Source: Arenimonas sp. (GTDB taxonomy: Bacteria; Pseudomonadota; Gammaproteobacteria; Xanthomonadales; Xanthomonadaceae). From it: a DNA stretch of 26,805 bases. The notes under the pieces are model-generated. The model saw only the letters and a program-made list of their open reading frames with translations, ran no database searches and was not told the origin of the DNA. Every line of letters starts with the position of its first letter. The first letter of the stretch is position 1. Positions 8,211 through 19,679 of this stretch are shown one piece after another. The DNA lies in assembly GCA_003497545.1 (NCBI GenBank), contig DNNT01000269.1, positions 1 to 26,805 of the forward strand, given 5' to 3'. A program made the position numbers and the translations under genes.

Positions 8211-8307
8211 ACCCCCCGGGATATTTGCGCCAAGATAAAGGAAAGCCGCCGGGGAATGCCTCCGGCGGTTTTTCATTTTACCTTGGAAAAATATCCCACG
8301 GGGGTGC
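8209..8307. repeat. imperfect inverted repeat enclosing the typA terminator
   Basis: The left arm (8209-8239) reads GCACCCCCCGGGATATTT and then a CCAAG-ATAAA part. The reverse complement of the right arm (8276-8307) reads GCACCCCCGTGGGATATTT and then CCAAGG-TAAAA. The arms match over about 30 bases with a few differences and enclose the typA terminator hairpin almost centrally. From memory, GGATATTT-plus-CAAGA elements of this kind are frequent between genes in Rhodobacterales genomes. Confidence 0.65.
8242..8273 (+). terminator. Rho-independent terminator of typA
   Basis: CCGCCGG (8246-8252) pairs with CCGGCGG (8262-8268). The stem extends outward by a G-T pair and A-T pairs into AAAG/TTTT, and TTTTT (8269-8273) follows. 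It lies 60 bases after the typA stop codon. Confidence 0.8.
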
Positions 8308-8326
8308 GGGGGTGTGAAACCCCCGC
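8306..8326 (-). terminator. probable terminator hairpin of the glutamine amidotransferase gene
   Basis: GCGGGGGT (8306-8313) pairs perfectly with ACCCCCGC (8319-8326) around a GTGAA loop, five bases beyond the stop codon of the minus-strand gene. On the minus strand TTTTT comes only about 15 bases later, so it may act together with the larger inverted repeat. Confidence 0.45.
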
Positions 8327-8330
8327 TGCC

Positions 8331-9125
8331 TCAGGCTGCCGCAGCGAGACGGCAAGGCAGAAACGGCTCAACCGTCAGCCCCTGGCCTTCGAAAGTGCAG
8401 AAGCTGGCGGTCGGGATTTCCAGCCAATCGCCCTCGTCCGTTTCCAGCGGTTCGGAAACGATGGCGCGGCCCATGCGGGTATCGGACCAGCGGTGATAGA
8501 GGCTGGGGGCGTTTTCGTCGGTCGCATAGCGCATGGCATAGAGCCTTTCGCCATCCGACATGGCGACGGTCAGCCGCAGATGTGGCGCAGCGCCCTTCTG
8601 CCGCGACAGGCGGATGAACGCGGCCGCGGCCCGTTCCATGGCACCGCGCGGATCCTGTTCCAGCCCTTCGGCCAGCGCGGCGAGGAACAGCGCCTCGCTG
8701 TCGGTCGCGCCCTTGCGGTGCGGATAGAGTGCATCGGGGATCAGCATGTCGGCATCGCGGCGAAACGCCTCATAGCCGCCAACCTGGCCATTGTGCATGA
8801 AGCTCCAGCGCCCGAAGGTGAAGGGATGGCAGTTGTTGCGGCTGGTCGCCGTGCCGGTGGAGGCGCGGACATGGGCCAGAAACAGCCCCGATTTCACCGA
8901 GGCCACCAGAGACCGCAGGTTCGGATCACTCCAGGCCGGCATGACATCGCGGTAAAGTCCGGGTTCGCGCCGGTCACCATACCAGGCGATGCCGAAACCA
9001 TCTGCATTGATTGCCGTGTGGCAGCGCGTGGCACAATGGCTCTGATGGATCAGCGAATGGCCGGGGCGGCTGACGATATCTTCAAGATAGATCGGCTTCC
9101 CGATATAAGCAGCCCAGCGGCACAT
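8331..9125 (-). CDS. class II glutamine amidotransferase (YafJ/EgtC-like)
   Basis: The start at ATG 9125 gives 264 residues and puts the nucleophile at Cys2 (MCRWAAYIG), exposed after methionine removal, as this family requires. The frame is open upstream to 9683, but that part overlaps the DUF1330 and alaS genes and is not coding. Ntn-type glutaminase landmarks follow: HTAINADGFGIAWYG, AHVRASTGTATSRNNCHPF and FMHNGQVGG. The domain hydrolyses glutamine to release ammonia. No synthase domain is attached and no partner gene adjoins it, so the acceptor is unknown. EgtC-like action in ergothioneine synthesis is one option but no egt genes are nearby. It converges with typA. Confidence 0.9.
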   Translation of the reverse strand: MCRWAAYIGKPIYLEDIVSRPGHSLIHQSHCATRCHTAINADGFGIAWYGDRREPGLYRDVMPAWSDPNLRSLVASVKSGLFLAHVRASTGTATSRNNCHPFTFGRWSFMHNGQVGGYEAFRRDADMLIPDALYPHRKGATDSEALFLAALAEGLEQDPRGAMERAAAAFIRLSRQKGAAPHLRLTVAMSDGERLYAMRYATDENAPSLYHRWSDTRMGRAIVSEPLETDEGDWLEIPTASFCTFEGQGLTVEPFLPCRLAAAA

Positions 9126-9252
9126 TAACGCCCACCTGCCGCAAAACTCCGGCCTCTGATGCCCAAAACCCTGCCCTTTCGGTTCTGATTTTGGCCAGTT
9201 TAGCCGATGTATCAGAAAGTTGAAGGGGGTTCTGCGCTGCGGCATCGAATGA

Positions 9253-9276
9253 GGGCGCGGTGTTGCCACCGCGCCC
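9253..9276. terminator. 10-bp perfect hairpin after the DUF1330 gene
   Basis: GGGCGCGGTG (9253-9262) pairs with CACCGCGCCC (9267-9276) around TTGC. It begins six bases past the stop codon of the minus-strand DUF1330 gene, where a terminator is expected for the alaS-DUF1330 unit. On the minus strand the following bases (TCATTCG) are not a U run, so termination may be weak. Confidence 0.5.
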
Positions 9277-9282
9277 GTTTCA

Positions 9283-9573
9283 TTATTCAGCCTCTTCAAC
9301 CACGACCAGATCGCGGATGCTTGCACCTTTGGCATGGGCCAGCGCTGCCTGATATTCGGCGCTGTGATAGCAGGCGACGGCCTGTTCCAGCGAGGGGAAA
9401 CGCGCCACCACATTGCGTGGCCGGTCGTTGCCTTCCAGCTGCACATGGCGGCCACCGCGCGCCAGAAACTTGCCACCATGGGCTGCGATGGCCGGGCCTG
9501 CGGCCACGGCATATTTCCCATAGGACTCGGGGTCGGTGACCTGAACATGAGCGATCCAGAGCGCGGTGGGCAT
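9283..9573 (-). CDS. DUF1330-domain protein
   Basis: This 96-residue protein starts MPTALWIAHVQVTDPESYGKYAVAAGPAIAAHGG, the usual DUF1330 (dimeric ferredoxin-like barrel) pattern, followed by RNVVARFPSLEQAVACYHSAEYQAA. A strong ribosome binding site GGAGG (minus strand of 9581-9585) sits seven bases before the ATG. The ATG lies three bases beyond the alaS stop codon, so the two genes are cotranscribed. The biochemical role of DUF1330 proteins is not established. Confidence 0.92.
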   Translation of the reverse strand: MPTALWIAHVQVTDPESYGKYAVAAGPAIAAHGGKFLARGGRHVQLEGNDRPRNVVARFPSLEQAVACYHSAEYQAALAHAKGASIRDLVVVEEAE

Positions 9574-9576
9574 CTT

Positions 9577-12261
<2,685 letters not shown>

Positions 12262-12355
12262 GGGGGCTGGCAGGCAATTGAACTGGGGCCGGCGGTGGAT
12301 CGGCCGGCGAGACTGCCAAGATTACCAGCCCGGACGCGGTTTCCGGGGCGCGGAT

Positions 12356-12832
12356 TCAGTCGTCGACGGCGTCGTCGGGAACCGCCCGCACGGCGCCCCA
12401 GGCGCTTTCCTGGTCGAAGCCGCGGCGCAGGAGGAACTCGACGACCTTGCGCCGCCGGGCCGGGTCGGCCAGCTCGGCCGGGCGGTGGCGGCGCTCCACC
12501 TGGCGGCGGGCCAGGGCCGGCCAGTCGGTTTCGCAGGCGGCCAGGGCGGCCTGGATGGCCTCTTCCTTCAGGCCGTGGCCGGCCAGCTCGACACGAATGC
12601 GCACCGGGCCATACCCGGCAGCGGCGCGGTCGCGGGCGAAGCTGGCGGCGAAGCGGTCGTCGTCCTGGTAGCCCTGCCCCGCCAGCCGCTCCACGGCGGC
12701 CTGGGCCTCTTCCGGCTCGACCCCACGCTGGGCCAGCTTGCGGGTGAGGTCGCGCCGGGAGTGTTCACGCCTGACCAGCAGGCCCAGTGCCCGCTGGTAG
12801 GCGTCGGCGCCGGGGCGCCCGGGCCCGGACAT
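12356..12832 (-). CDS. recX: RecA regulator RecX
   Basis: The 158-residue protein consists of tandem three-helix repeats. Landmarks are ALGLLVRREHSRRDLTRKLAQRG, VERLAGQGYQDDDRFAASFARDR, GPVRIRVELAGHGLK and a last repeat RRRKVVEFLLRRGFDQESAW. RecX binds RecA filaments and limits their extension. The ATG at 12832 is seven bases after the recA stop codon on the same strand, the usual recA-recX arrangement, so it is cotranscribed in the SOS operon. A weak hairpin (12329-12334 with 12342-12347) follows. The next minus-strand gene, alaS, starts 94 bases downstream. Confidence 0.92.
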   Translation of the reverse strand: MSGPGRPGADAYQRALGLLVRREHSRRDLTRKLAQRGVEPEEAQAAVERLAGQGYQDDDRFAASFARDRAAAGYGPVRIRVELAGHGLKEEAIQAALAACETDWPALARRQVERRHRPAELADPARRRKVVEFLLRRGFDQESAWGAVRAVPDDAVDD

Positions 12833-12839
12833 GTCTGGC

Positions 12840-13874
<1,035 letters not shown>

Positions 13875-14056
13875 GGTCTTGTTCCTCGGGGGTGTGTGGT
13901 CAGTGGGCGCCAGGTTAGCGGGGCCAGGTCTCACGGATTGAGAAGGGGCCGGCACCGGTGAATCTGCCTGTTCCGTGGCGGCCAAGGCAGCCTGTTCCGC
14001 TTCGATCCGCTGTAGGGAATTGGATTTTTTCCTCGTGCCTTTCTTCTGGCCCAGGC

Positions 14057-14686
14057 TCACCGGTTCGGCCTTACGAGGCCGCAGTAGAGGCCCTCGATGG
14101 CGAAATCCTGGTCGGCCTGCACCACGATGGGCGGGTAGTCGGGGTTGCGGGGCAGCAGGCGGATGCCGTCCTTGGCCATCTTGAGCAGCTTGACCGTGAT
14201 TTCGTCGTCGATGCGCGCCACCACGATCTGGCCGCTGCGCGCCTCGGAGGTGCGATGCACGCCGATCAGGTCGCCGTGCAGGATGCCTTCGTCGCGCATG
14301 GAATCACCCTTCACGCGCAGCAGGTAGTCGGGCGCCGGGGAGAAGAACACGCGGTCGAGCAGCACCATGTCGTGCACGCCGGCATCGGCGCCGATGGGCA
14401 TGCCCGCGGCCACCTGGCCGAGCACCGGCAGGCGGAGCGGTGCGTCCCCGGCCGCCGGGACGAGGTCGGCGGCCGGGGACGTCACCAGGCGGATACCCCG
14501 GGCCTGCCCGGGCACGCGGCGGATGGCGCCGGCCTGCTCCAAGGCCTCGAGGTGGTATTGGGCCGCGCGCACGCCCTTGAAGCCAAAGGCATGGGCGATC
14601 TCGACCTGGGACGGCGAGGCGCCGTCGGCTTCGATGCGCTCGGCGATGAAGGCCAGGATGGCCTGCTGGGTGTCGGTGATGTCCAT
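14057..14686 (-). CDS. lexA: SOS repressor LexA
   Basis: The 209-residue repressor starts at ATG 14686 ([19 protein letters not shown]). The N-terminal winged helix-turn-helix includes [27 protein letters not shown] (24-50). The self-cleavage bond is Ala94-Gly95 in QVAAGMPIG, and the catalytic pair is Ser129 in KGDSM and Lys166 in DDEITVK. LexA represses DNA-repair genes until RecA filaments trigger its cleavage. The recognition helix differs from E. coli LexA, matching the unusual operator at 14686-14704. The frame is also open to a TTG at 14725, but that TTG is part of the likely -35 box. No Shine-Dalgarno is visible, so translation may be leaderless. pncC lies upstream and recA-recX downstream on the same strand. 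Confidence 0.95.
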   Translation of the reverse strand: MDITDTQQAILAFIAERIEADGASPSQVEIAHAFGFKGVRAAQYHLEALEQAGAIRRVPGQARGIRLVTSPAADLVPAAGDAPLRLPVLGQVAAGMPIGADAGVHDMVLLDRVFFSPAPDYLLRVKGDSMRDEGILHGDLIGVHRTSEARSGQIVVARIDDEITVKLLKMAKDGIRLLPRNPDYPPIVVQADQDFAIEGLYCGLVRPNR

Positions 14687-14704
14687 TAGTAGCAATACTA
14701 CTAA
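14686..14704 (-). promoter_or_regulatory. LexA operator of xanthomonad type
   Basis: TTAGTAGCAATACTACTAA is a 19-bp inverted repeat: arms TTAGTAG and CTACTAA, five-base centre. It differs at one base from the Xanthomonas LexA box TTAGTAGTAATACTACTAA as I remember it. Its last base is also the A of the lexA ATG, so LexA binding would cover the transcription start. It is unlike both the E. coli box (CTGT-N8-ACAG) and the alphaproteobacterial box (GTTC-N7-GTTC). Confidence 0.9.
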
Positions 14705-14725
14705 CGAACCCCGCCCGGGTGTCAA
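14695..14725 (-). promoter_or_regulatory. putative lexA promoter
   Basis: On the minus strand TTGACA (14725-14720) and TAGTAT (14700-14695) are separated by 19 bases. Transcription would begin at about 14688-14686, at or next to the lexA ATG. The -35 box is perfect. The spacer is long and the -10 box matches the consensus at four of six positions, so the -10 choice is uncertain. Confidence 0.45.
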
Positions 14726-14741
14726 GCCCGGCCGTCGGGAC

Positions 14742-15248
14742 TCAGCCTGCCAGCGCCAGCAACCCGCGCAGGGAGGCGGCCACGGTCTGCCGGCGCACCG
14801 CGTCGCGGTCGCCGTCGAAGTGGAAAAGTTCGGCCTTGGGATAGCCGCCGCGGCGCTTCCAGCCGATCCACACCGTGCCCACCGGCTTGCCCGGGGTGGC
14901 GCCGGTGGGGCCGGCGATGCCGGTGACGGCCACGGCGATGCTGGCGCCCGAGGTCACCAGCGCGCCCGACACCATTTCCATCACGGTTTCGCGGCTCACG
15001 GCGCCGTGTTCGGTCAGGGTTTCCGGGCGCACGCCCAGCAGCGCCTGCTTGGCCTCGTAGCTGTAGGCCGCCATGCCGCAGTCGAACCAGGCCGAGCAGC
15101 CCGGGATGTCGGTGACCATCTTGGCGATCCAGCCGCCGGTGCAGCTTTCCGCGGTGGCCAGCATCAGGTGGCGGGCCTGGAGCGCGGCGCCGACCTGTTC
15201 GGCAAGGGCGTGCAGCGCGGCATCGTCGAGCGTGGTGGTCTCTTCCAT
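14742..15248 (-). CDS. pncC: nicotinamide-nucleotide amidase (CinA C-terminal domain)
   Basis: I choose ATG 15248 (MEETTTLDDAAL), giving 168 residues; an in-frame start 12 codons upstream adds only an Arg-rich stretch. The product is a stand-alone CinA C-terminal domain. LATAESCTGGWIAKMVTDIPG carries the probable catalytic serine, followed by YSYEAKQALLGV, HGAVSRETVMEM and VTGIAGPTGATPGKPVGTVWIG. The enzyme deamidates NMN to nicotinate mononucleotide, recycling NAD by-products in the cytoplasm. It lies directly upstream of lexA on the same strand, with only 55 bases between them, and is divergent from blaI. Confidence 0.92.
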   Translation of the reverse strand: MEETTTLDDAALHALAEQVGAALQARHLMLATAESCTGGWIAKMVTDIPGCSAWFDCGMAAYSYEAKQALLGVRPETLTEHGAVSRETVMEMVSGALVTSGASIAVAVTGIAGPTGATPGKPVGTVWIGWKRRGGYPKAELFHFDGDRDAVRRQTVAASLRGLLALAG

Positions 15249-15292
15249 CGGCCTAGGGTAAGCGCGGCGGCGGCGGGCGGCCATCCCGATGC

Positions 15293-15344
15293 TTGACAGC
15301 TTCGATTACGCGTGTAATCTGGCTACATGATTACGAACGTAAAC
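15293..15344 (+). promoter_or_regulatory. blaI promoter with two repressor-type operators
   Basis: TTGACA (15293-15298) and TAATCT (15315-15320) are 16 bases apart, placing transcription initiation near 15327, the A of the blaI ATG. Operator 1, 15304-15319, is GATTAC-GCGT-GTAATC with perfect arms and covers the -10 box. Operator 2, 15329-15344, is GATTAC-GAAC-GTAAAC with one mismatch and lies inside the first codons. The two are spaced 25 bp start to start. BlaI/MecI repressors normally bind tandem inverted repeats in their own promoters, which fits. Confidence 0.65.
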
Positions 15345-15719
15345 AAGCAAATTCCCATCAGCGACGCCGAGAGCGTGGTCATGGAAGTGCTGTGGCAGCG
15401 CAGCCCCCGCTACGCCGAGGAAGTGGTGGCCGAGCTGGCGCAGGCGCAGCAATGGCAGGAAGCCACCATCAAGACCCTGCTCAACCGCCTGCTGAAGAAG
15501 GGCGCCATTCGTGCCGAAAAAGACGGGCGGCGCTACCGCTACCACCCGGTGCTCGAACGCGAGGCCTGGGTGCACGGCCAGAGCCGCGGCTTGCTGGACC
15601 GCCTTTTCGACGGCCGGCTTGCACCGATGGTGGCCCACCTGTCCGGCCAGCGTGCGCTGAGCCCGGAGGACATCGCCGAGCTGCGGCGCCTGCTCGAGGA
15701 GATCGACGATGGGAAGTGA
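15327..15719 (+). CDS. BlaI/MecI/CopY-family transcriptional repressor
   Basis: The 130-residue protein has the family winged helix: SDAESVVMEVLWQRSPRYAEEVV, then recognition segment WQEATIKTLLNRLLKKGAI and wing EKDGRRYRYHPVL. A helical dimerisation tail ends the protein. In related systems an M56 metallopeptidase sensor inactivates the repressor by proteolysis. Here the M56 gene overlaps the end of this gene by 11 bases, so the two are translationally coupled. ATG 15327 has no Shine-Dalgarno and may begin a leaderless mRNA. Nothing in the neighbourhood is a beta-lactamase or PBP2a gene, so I give no bla or mec symbol. Confidence 0.92.
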   Translation: MITNVNKQIPISDAESVVMEVLWQRSPRYAEEVVAELAQAQQWQEATIKTLLNRLLKKGAIRAEKDGRRYRYHPVLEREAWVHGQSRGLLDRLFDGRLAPMVAHLSGQRALSPEDIAELRRLLEEIDDGK

Positions 15720-16908
15720 ATTCCTGGTGGCCCTGGCCGAAGCCACGCTCGCCACCTCGCTGGCCGTGTTCGCGGTGCTGGCGCTGCGCCGCCCGCTGCG
15801 GCGGCTGGCCGGCGCGCGCTTGGCCTACACGGCCTGGGCCGCCGTGCCGCTGGCCGGCATGGCGGTATTGCTGCCGACGGCACCAGCCGCGACAGCCACG
15901 CTGGCCCTGGTGCCGTCGCCGCTGCGCCTCGCAGCGATGGACGCCAGCCTGGTCGTTCAACAAGCCGGCGCCGCCAGTCCGTGGCCGGCGCTCTGGCTGG
16001 CCGGTGCGGTCGCAACGGCGCTGGTGTTCGCGACGCGGCAGTGGCGCTTCCATCGCCAGCTTCGCACCCGAGACGCGAATGGCGACGACGACGGCGCGCC
16101 GCTGGGCCCGGCCGTCATCGGCCTGTGGCGCCCGCGGTTGGTGCTGCCCGCCGACTTCCCCCGCCGCTATTCGCCGGAAGAACAGGCGCTGGTGCTGGAA
16201 CACGAACGCCAGCACCTGCGGCGCGGCGACCTGCCGGCGCAGGCCCTGTGTTCGCTGCTGCGCTGCCTGCTCTGGTTCAACCCGCTGCTGCACCTGGCCT
16301 CCGTGCGTTTCCGGCTCGACCAGGAACTGGCCTGCGACGCCGCCGTGCTCGCCCGCCATCCCGACGCCCGCCGCCGCTACGGCGAGGTGATGCTCAAGAC
16401 CCAGCTGGCGGACTTCGGCCTGCCGCTGGGTTGCCACTGGCAATCCAGCCACCCGCTCAAGGAGAGAATCGCCATGCTCAAGCTTCCCTTGCCTTCCGCC
16501 GGCCGCGCCCGCGTCGCCAGCGCCCTGATCGCCGCTTCGATGGCGCTGGCCACGTTCGCCGCGTGGGCGGTGCAGCCGGTGGCGACGCCGGCACCACCGC
16601 TTCAGGTCGTGACCGACCAGGACGTACTGACGAAGCCCAAGTATCCGGCAGCCGCGGCGGCCGATGGTGTCGGCGGCCTGCTGGTGCTGGAGCTGCTGGT
16701 CGGCGAAGACGGCGTGCCGCGCGACGTCAAGGTCAAGTACGCGAAACCCGAAGGCGTGTTCGATGCCGCCGCTGTCGAAGCGGCCCGCCAATGGCGATTC
16801 AACGCCGGCCGAAATGGCAACCACGGCGATAAGGTCGAGGGATGGGTGAGCGTGCAGGTGAAGTTCACCCCCCCGGAGCCTGGCGCCGCAGAAGCGCCGG
16901 AAGCCTGA
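15709..16908 (+). CDS. M56-family membrane metallopeptidase with C-terminal TonB domain
   Basis: The 399-residue protein has hydrophobic segments at about 9-26, 41-56, 93-109 and 268-288, with a further one possible at 180-197. The gluzincin site is LVLEHERQHLRRGD (His165, Glu166, His169), with the third ligand probably in LDQELACDAAVLARH (Glu206). After the last membrane segment comes a short Pro linker and a TonB C-terminal-like domain (about 308-375), including PKYPAAAAADGVGGLLVLELLVGEDG and VEAARQWRFNAG. BlaR1-type proteins instead end in a penicillin-binding sensor domain. It probably cleaves the BlaI-type repressor at the inner face of the membrane. The TonB-like periplasmic part could be the sensor. 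A terminator follows. Confidence 0.9.
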   Translation: MGSEFLVALAEATLATSLAVFAVLALRRPLRRLAGARLAYTAWAAVPLAGMAVLLPTAPAATATLALVPSPLRLAAMDASLVVQQAGAASPWPALWLAGAVATALVFATRQWRFHRQLRTRDANGDDDGAPLGPAVIGLWRPRLVLPADFPRRYSPEEQALVLEHERQHLRRGDLPAQALCSLLRCLLWFNPLLHLASVRFRLDQELACDAAVLARHPDARRRYGEVMLKTQLADFGLPLGCHWQSSHPLKERIAMLKLPLPSAGRARVASALIAASMALATFAAWAVQPVATPAPPLQVVTDQDVLTKPKYPAAAAADGVGGLLVLELLVGEDGVPRDVKVKYAKPEGVFDAAAVEAARQWRFNAGRNGNHGDKVEGWVSVQVKFTPPEPGAAEAPEA

Positions 16909-16926
16909 GGCAACAACGCGACCACG

Positions 16927-16957
16927 AAGGCCGGGCCCCACGCCCGGCCTTTTCTTT
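16927..16957 (+). terminator. Rho-independent terminator after the M56 gene
   Basis: AAGGCCGGGC (16927-16936) pairs perfectly with GCCCGGCCTT (16942-16951) around a CCCAC loop and continues into TTTTCTTT. It lies 19 bases after the stop codon and separates the blaI-M56 operon from mutS. Confidence 0.9.
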
Positions 16958-17018
16958 GCACGACCCGGCGCCCCGCCCGCTTCCGGCACAATAGGCCGGT
17001 TCCCCCAGCCCGCGCCCC

Positions 17019-19598
17019 ATGTCCGCCGAGTCCAACGCCCCCGCCCACACCCCGCTGATGAAGCAGTTCTTCGCCGCCAAGGCGGAGTACCCGGACATCC
17101 TGCTGTTCTTCCGGATGGGCGACTTCTACGAGCTGTTCTACGACGATGCCCGCAAGGCGGCGCGGCTGCTGGACATCACGCTCACCCAGCGCGGCAGCTC
17201 GGGCGGCGCACCCATCCCCATGGCCGGCGTGCCGGTACATGCCTACGAGGGTTACCTGGCGCGGCTGGTGGCGCTGGGCGAATCGGTGGCCATCTGCGAA
17301 CAGATCGGCGACCCGGCGCTGGCCAAGGGCCTGGTCGAACGCAAGGTGGTGCGCATCGTCACGCCCGGCACCGTCACCGACGAGGCCCTGCTGCAGGAAC
17401 GCCGCGACACCCTGCTGATGACGGTCGCGCGCGGCCGCACCGGCTTCGGCCTGGCCTGGGCCGACCTCGCCGGTGGCCGTTTCCTCGTTTCGGAAGTCAC
17501 CGACGAAGACCAGCTCGCCGCTGAAATCGCCCGCCTGGATCCCGCCGAACTGCTGGTGCCCGACGAAGACGGCTTGCCCGCCTTCCTGGCCAGCCAGGGC
17601 GGCCTGCGCCGCCGCCCGCCCTGGGGCTTCGACACCGACGCCTGCCGGCGCCAGCTGCTGCGCTTCTTCAAGCTGCACGACCTCAGCGGCTTCGGGCTCG
17701 AGGACAAGCCGCTGCCCACCGCGGCCGCCGGCGCCCTGCTCGCCTACGTCGAGGAGACGCAGAAGCAGCAGCTGCCCCACCTCACCGCCATCGCCTTCGA
17801 ATCGGCCGGCGACGGCATCGCGCTCAACGCCGCCACCCGCCGCCACCTCGAGCTCGACAGCCGCGCCGACGGCCGCAACGAACACACCCTGCTGGGCGTG
17901 CTCGACGCGAGCGTCAGCCCCATGGGCGGCCGCCTGCTGCGCCGCTGGCTCAACCGCCCGCTGCGCGACCGCGGCGTGCTGGGCCAGCGCCACCACGCGG
18001 TCGCCGCCTTCATCGAATCCGGAGTGCACGAAAGCCTGCGCGAACGCTTCCGCGGCCTGGGCGACCTGGAGCGCATCCTCTCGCGCGTGGCCCTGCGCTC
18101 GGCGCGCCCGCGCGACCTGTCCACCCTGCGCGACGGCCTGGCCCTGCTGCCCGACCTGCGCGCCCTGCTGGCGCCGGTGGATTCGCCGCGCCTGGCCACG
18201 CTGGCCGCCGAACTGGGTGAACACGCCGACGCCGCCGCGCTGCTGGCCCGCGCCGTGGTGCCGCAGCCGCCGGTGCTGATGCGCGACGGCGGCGTCATCG
18301 CCGAAGGCTTCGACGCCGAGCTCGACGAACTGCGCACGCTGTCCACCAACGCCGACCAGTTCCTGGTCGACCTGGAAGCCCGCGAGCGCGCCGCCACCGG
18401 CATCGCCACGCTCAAGGTCGGCTACAACCGCGTGCACGGTTATTTCATCGAGATCAGCAAGGGCCAGTCCGAGCGCGCGCCCACGCACTACACGCGCCGT
18501 CAGACCCTCACGGGCGCCGAGCGCTACATCACCGAAGAGCTCAAGGCCTTCGAGGACAAGGTACTGAGCGCGCGCGAGCGTTCGCTGGCGCGGGAAAAGG
18601 GCCTGTACGAAGGCCTGCTCGACGCGCTCAACCAGTCGCTGGAGCCGCTCAAGCGCTGCGCCGCCGCGCTGAGCGAACTGGACGTGCTGGCCGCCTTCGC
18701 CGAGCGGGCGCAGGCGCTGGACTGGTCGCGCCCCGAGCTCACCGATGCGCCCGGCCTGCGCATCGAACGCGGCCGCCACCCGGTGGTCGAGGCCGTGCGC
18801 TCCGAGCCCTTCGAGCCCAACGACCTGGTGCTCGACGAGAACCGCCGCATGCTGGTCATCACCGGCCCGAACATGGGCGGCAAGAGCACCTACATGCGCC
18901 AGAACGCGCTGATCGTGCTGCTGGCGCACATCGGCAGCTTCGTGCCGGCGGCGCGCGCGGTGATCGGCCCCATCGACCGCGTGCTCACCCGCATCGGCGC
19001 CGGTGACGACCTGGCGCGCGGCCAATCCACCTTCATGGTGGAAATGGCCGAGACCAGCTACATCCTGCACCACGCCACCGCGCAATCGCTGGTGCTGATG
19101 GACGAGATCGGCCGCGGCACCTCCACCTACGACGGCCTGGCGCTGGCGGAAGCCTGCGCGCGCCACCTGGCGCATTCGAACCGCGCCTACACGCTGTTCG
19201 CCACCCACTACTTCGAGCTCACCGCGCTGGCCGAGCCGGGCAGCGGCATCGCCAACGTGCACCTGGACGCGATCGAACACGGCGACCGCCTGGTGTTCAT
19301 GCACGCGGTGAAGGACGGCCCGGCCAACCGCAGCTTCGGCCTGCAGGTGGCGGCGCTGGCCGGCCTGCCGCGCACGGTGGTGGAGCAGGCGCGGCGCACG
19401 CTGGCCGAACTGGAGCAGCGCGGCGCGCCGCAGGCCGTGGCCACGATGAGCCCGGCGGCACTGGACGCGCCGCAGCAGGCCAGCCTTTTCGCACCGGCGC
19501 CCTCGGCCGCGCTCGAGGCGCTGGACGCGATCGACCCCGACGAACTGACGCCGAAGCAGGCGCTCGAGGCGCTCTACCGGCTCAGGCAGCTGCGCTGA
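17019..19598 (+). CDS. mutS: DNA mismatch repair protein MutS
   Basis: At 859 residues it is close to E. coli MutS (853). Domain I contains the mismatch-reading motif in [14 protein letters not shown] (Phe-Tyr-Glu). Connector, lever and clamp domains follow, with [17 protein letters not shown] and [13 protein letters not shown] typical. The ATPase has Walker [14 protein letters not shown], the signature [14 protein letters not shown] and Walker [13 protein letters not shown], then the helix-turn-helix dimer region. The C-terminal tail ([18 protein letters not shown]) matches the beta-clamp/tetramerisation end. MutS recognises mispairs and recruits MutL. No clear Shine-Dalgarno precedes ATG 17019. 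A location near recA and lexA is common in gammaproteobacteria. Confidence 0.97.
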   Translation: MSAESNAPAHTPLMKQFFAAKAEYPDILLFFRMGDFYELFYDDARKAARLLDITLTQRGSSGGAPIPMAGVPVHAYEGYLARLVALGESVAICEQIGDPALAKGLVERKVVRIVTPGTVTDEALLQERRDTLLMTVARGRTGFGLAWADLAGGRFLVSEVTDEDQLAAEIARLDPAELLVPDEDGLPAFLASQGGLRRRPPWGFDTDACRRQLLRFFKLHDLSGFGLEDKPLPTAAAGALLAYVEETQKQQLPHLTAIAFESAGDGIALNAATRRHLELDSRADGRNEHTLLGVLDASVSPMGGRLLRRWLNRPLRDRGVLGQRHHAVAAFIESGVHESLRERFRGLGDLERILSRVALRSARPRDLSTLRDGLALLPDLRALLAPVDSPRLATLAAELGEHADAAALLARAVVPQPPVLMRDGGVIAEGFDAELDELRTLSTNADQFLVDLEARERAATGIATLKVGYNRVHGYFIEISKGQSERAPTHYTRRQTLTGAERYITEELKAFEDKVLSARERSLAREKGLYEGLLDALNQSLEPLKRCAAALSELDVLAAFAERAQALDWSRPELTDAPGLRIERGRHPVVEAVRSEPFEPNDLVLDENRRMLVITGPNMGGKSTYMRQNALIVLLAHIGSFVPAARAVIGPIDRVLTRIGAGDDLARGQSTFMVEMAETSYILHHATAQSLVLMDEIGRGTSTYDGLALAEACARHLAHSNRAYTLFATHYFELTALAEPGSGIANVHLDAIEHGDRLVFMHAVKDGPANRSFGLQVAALAGLPRTVVEQARRTLAELEQRGAPQAVATMSPAALDAPQQASLFAPAPSAALEALDAIDPDELTPKQALEALYRLRQLR

Positions 19599-19679
19599 AC
19601 CTCGACGGCGTCCTCACCGGGCGCCGACGCGGGCCTGCTAGTTTTATCCCCCAGCCCTGAGCACCCACGGAGTCCGCGA

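Noticed and set aside
6296..8233. 645-codon minus-strand open frame opposite typA
   Set aside because: Antisense shadow of an intact TypA gene; its composition (many His, Asp, Ala) is typical of such shadows.
15327..16908. Beta-lactam resistance regulators blaI-blaR1
   Set aside because: The membrane protein lacks the penicillin-binding sensor domain and no beta-lactamase or PBP gene is adjacent.
16602..19304. 900-codon minus-strand open frame opposite mutS
   Set aside because: High GC makes antisense frames stay open. The translation is Ala/Gly/Gln/His-rich and matches nothing, while MutS motifs are complete.
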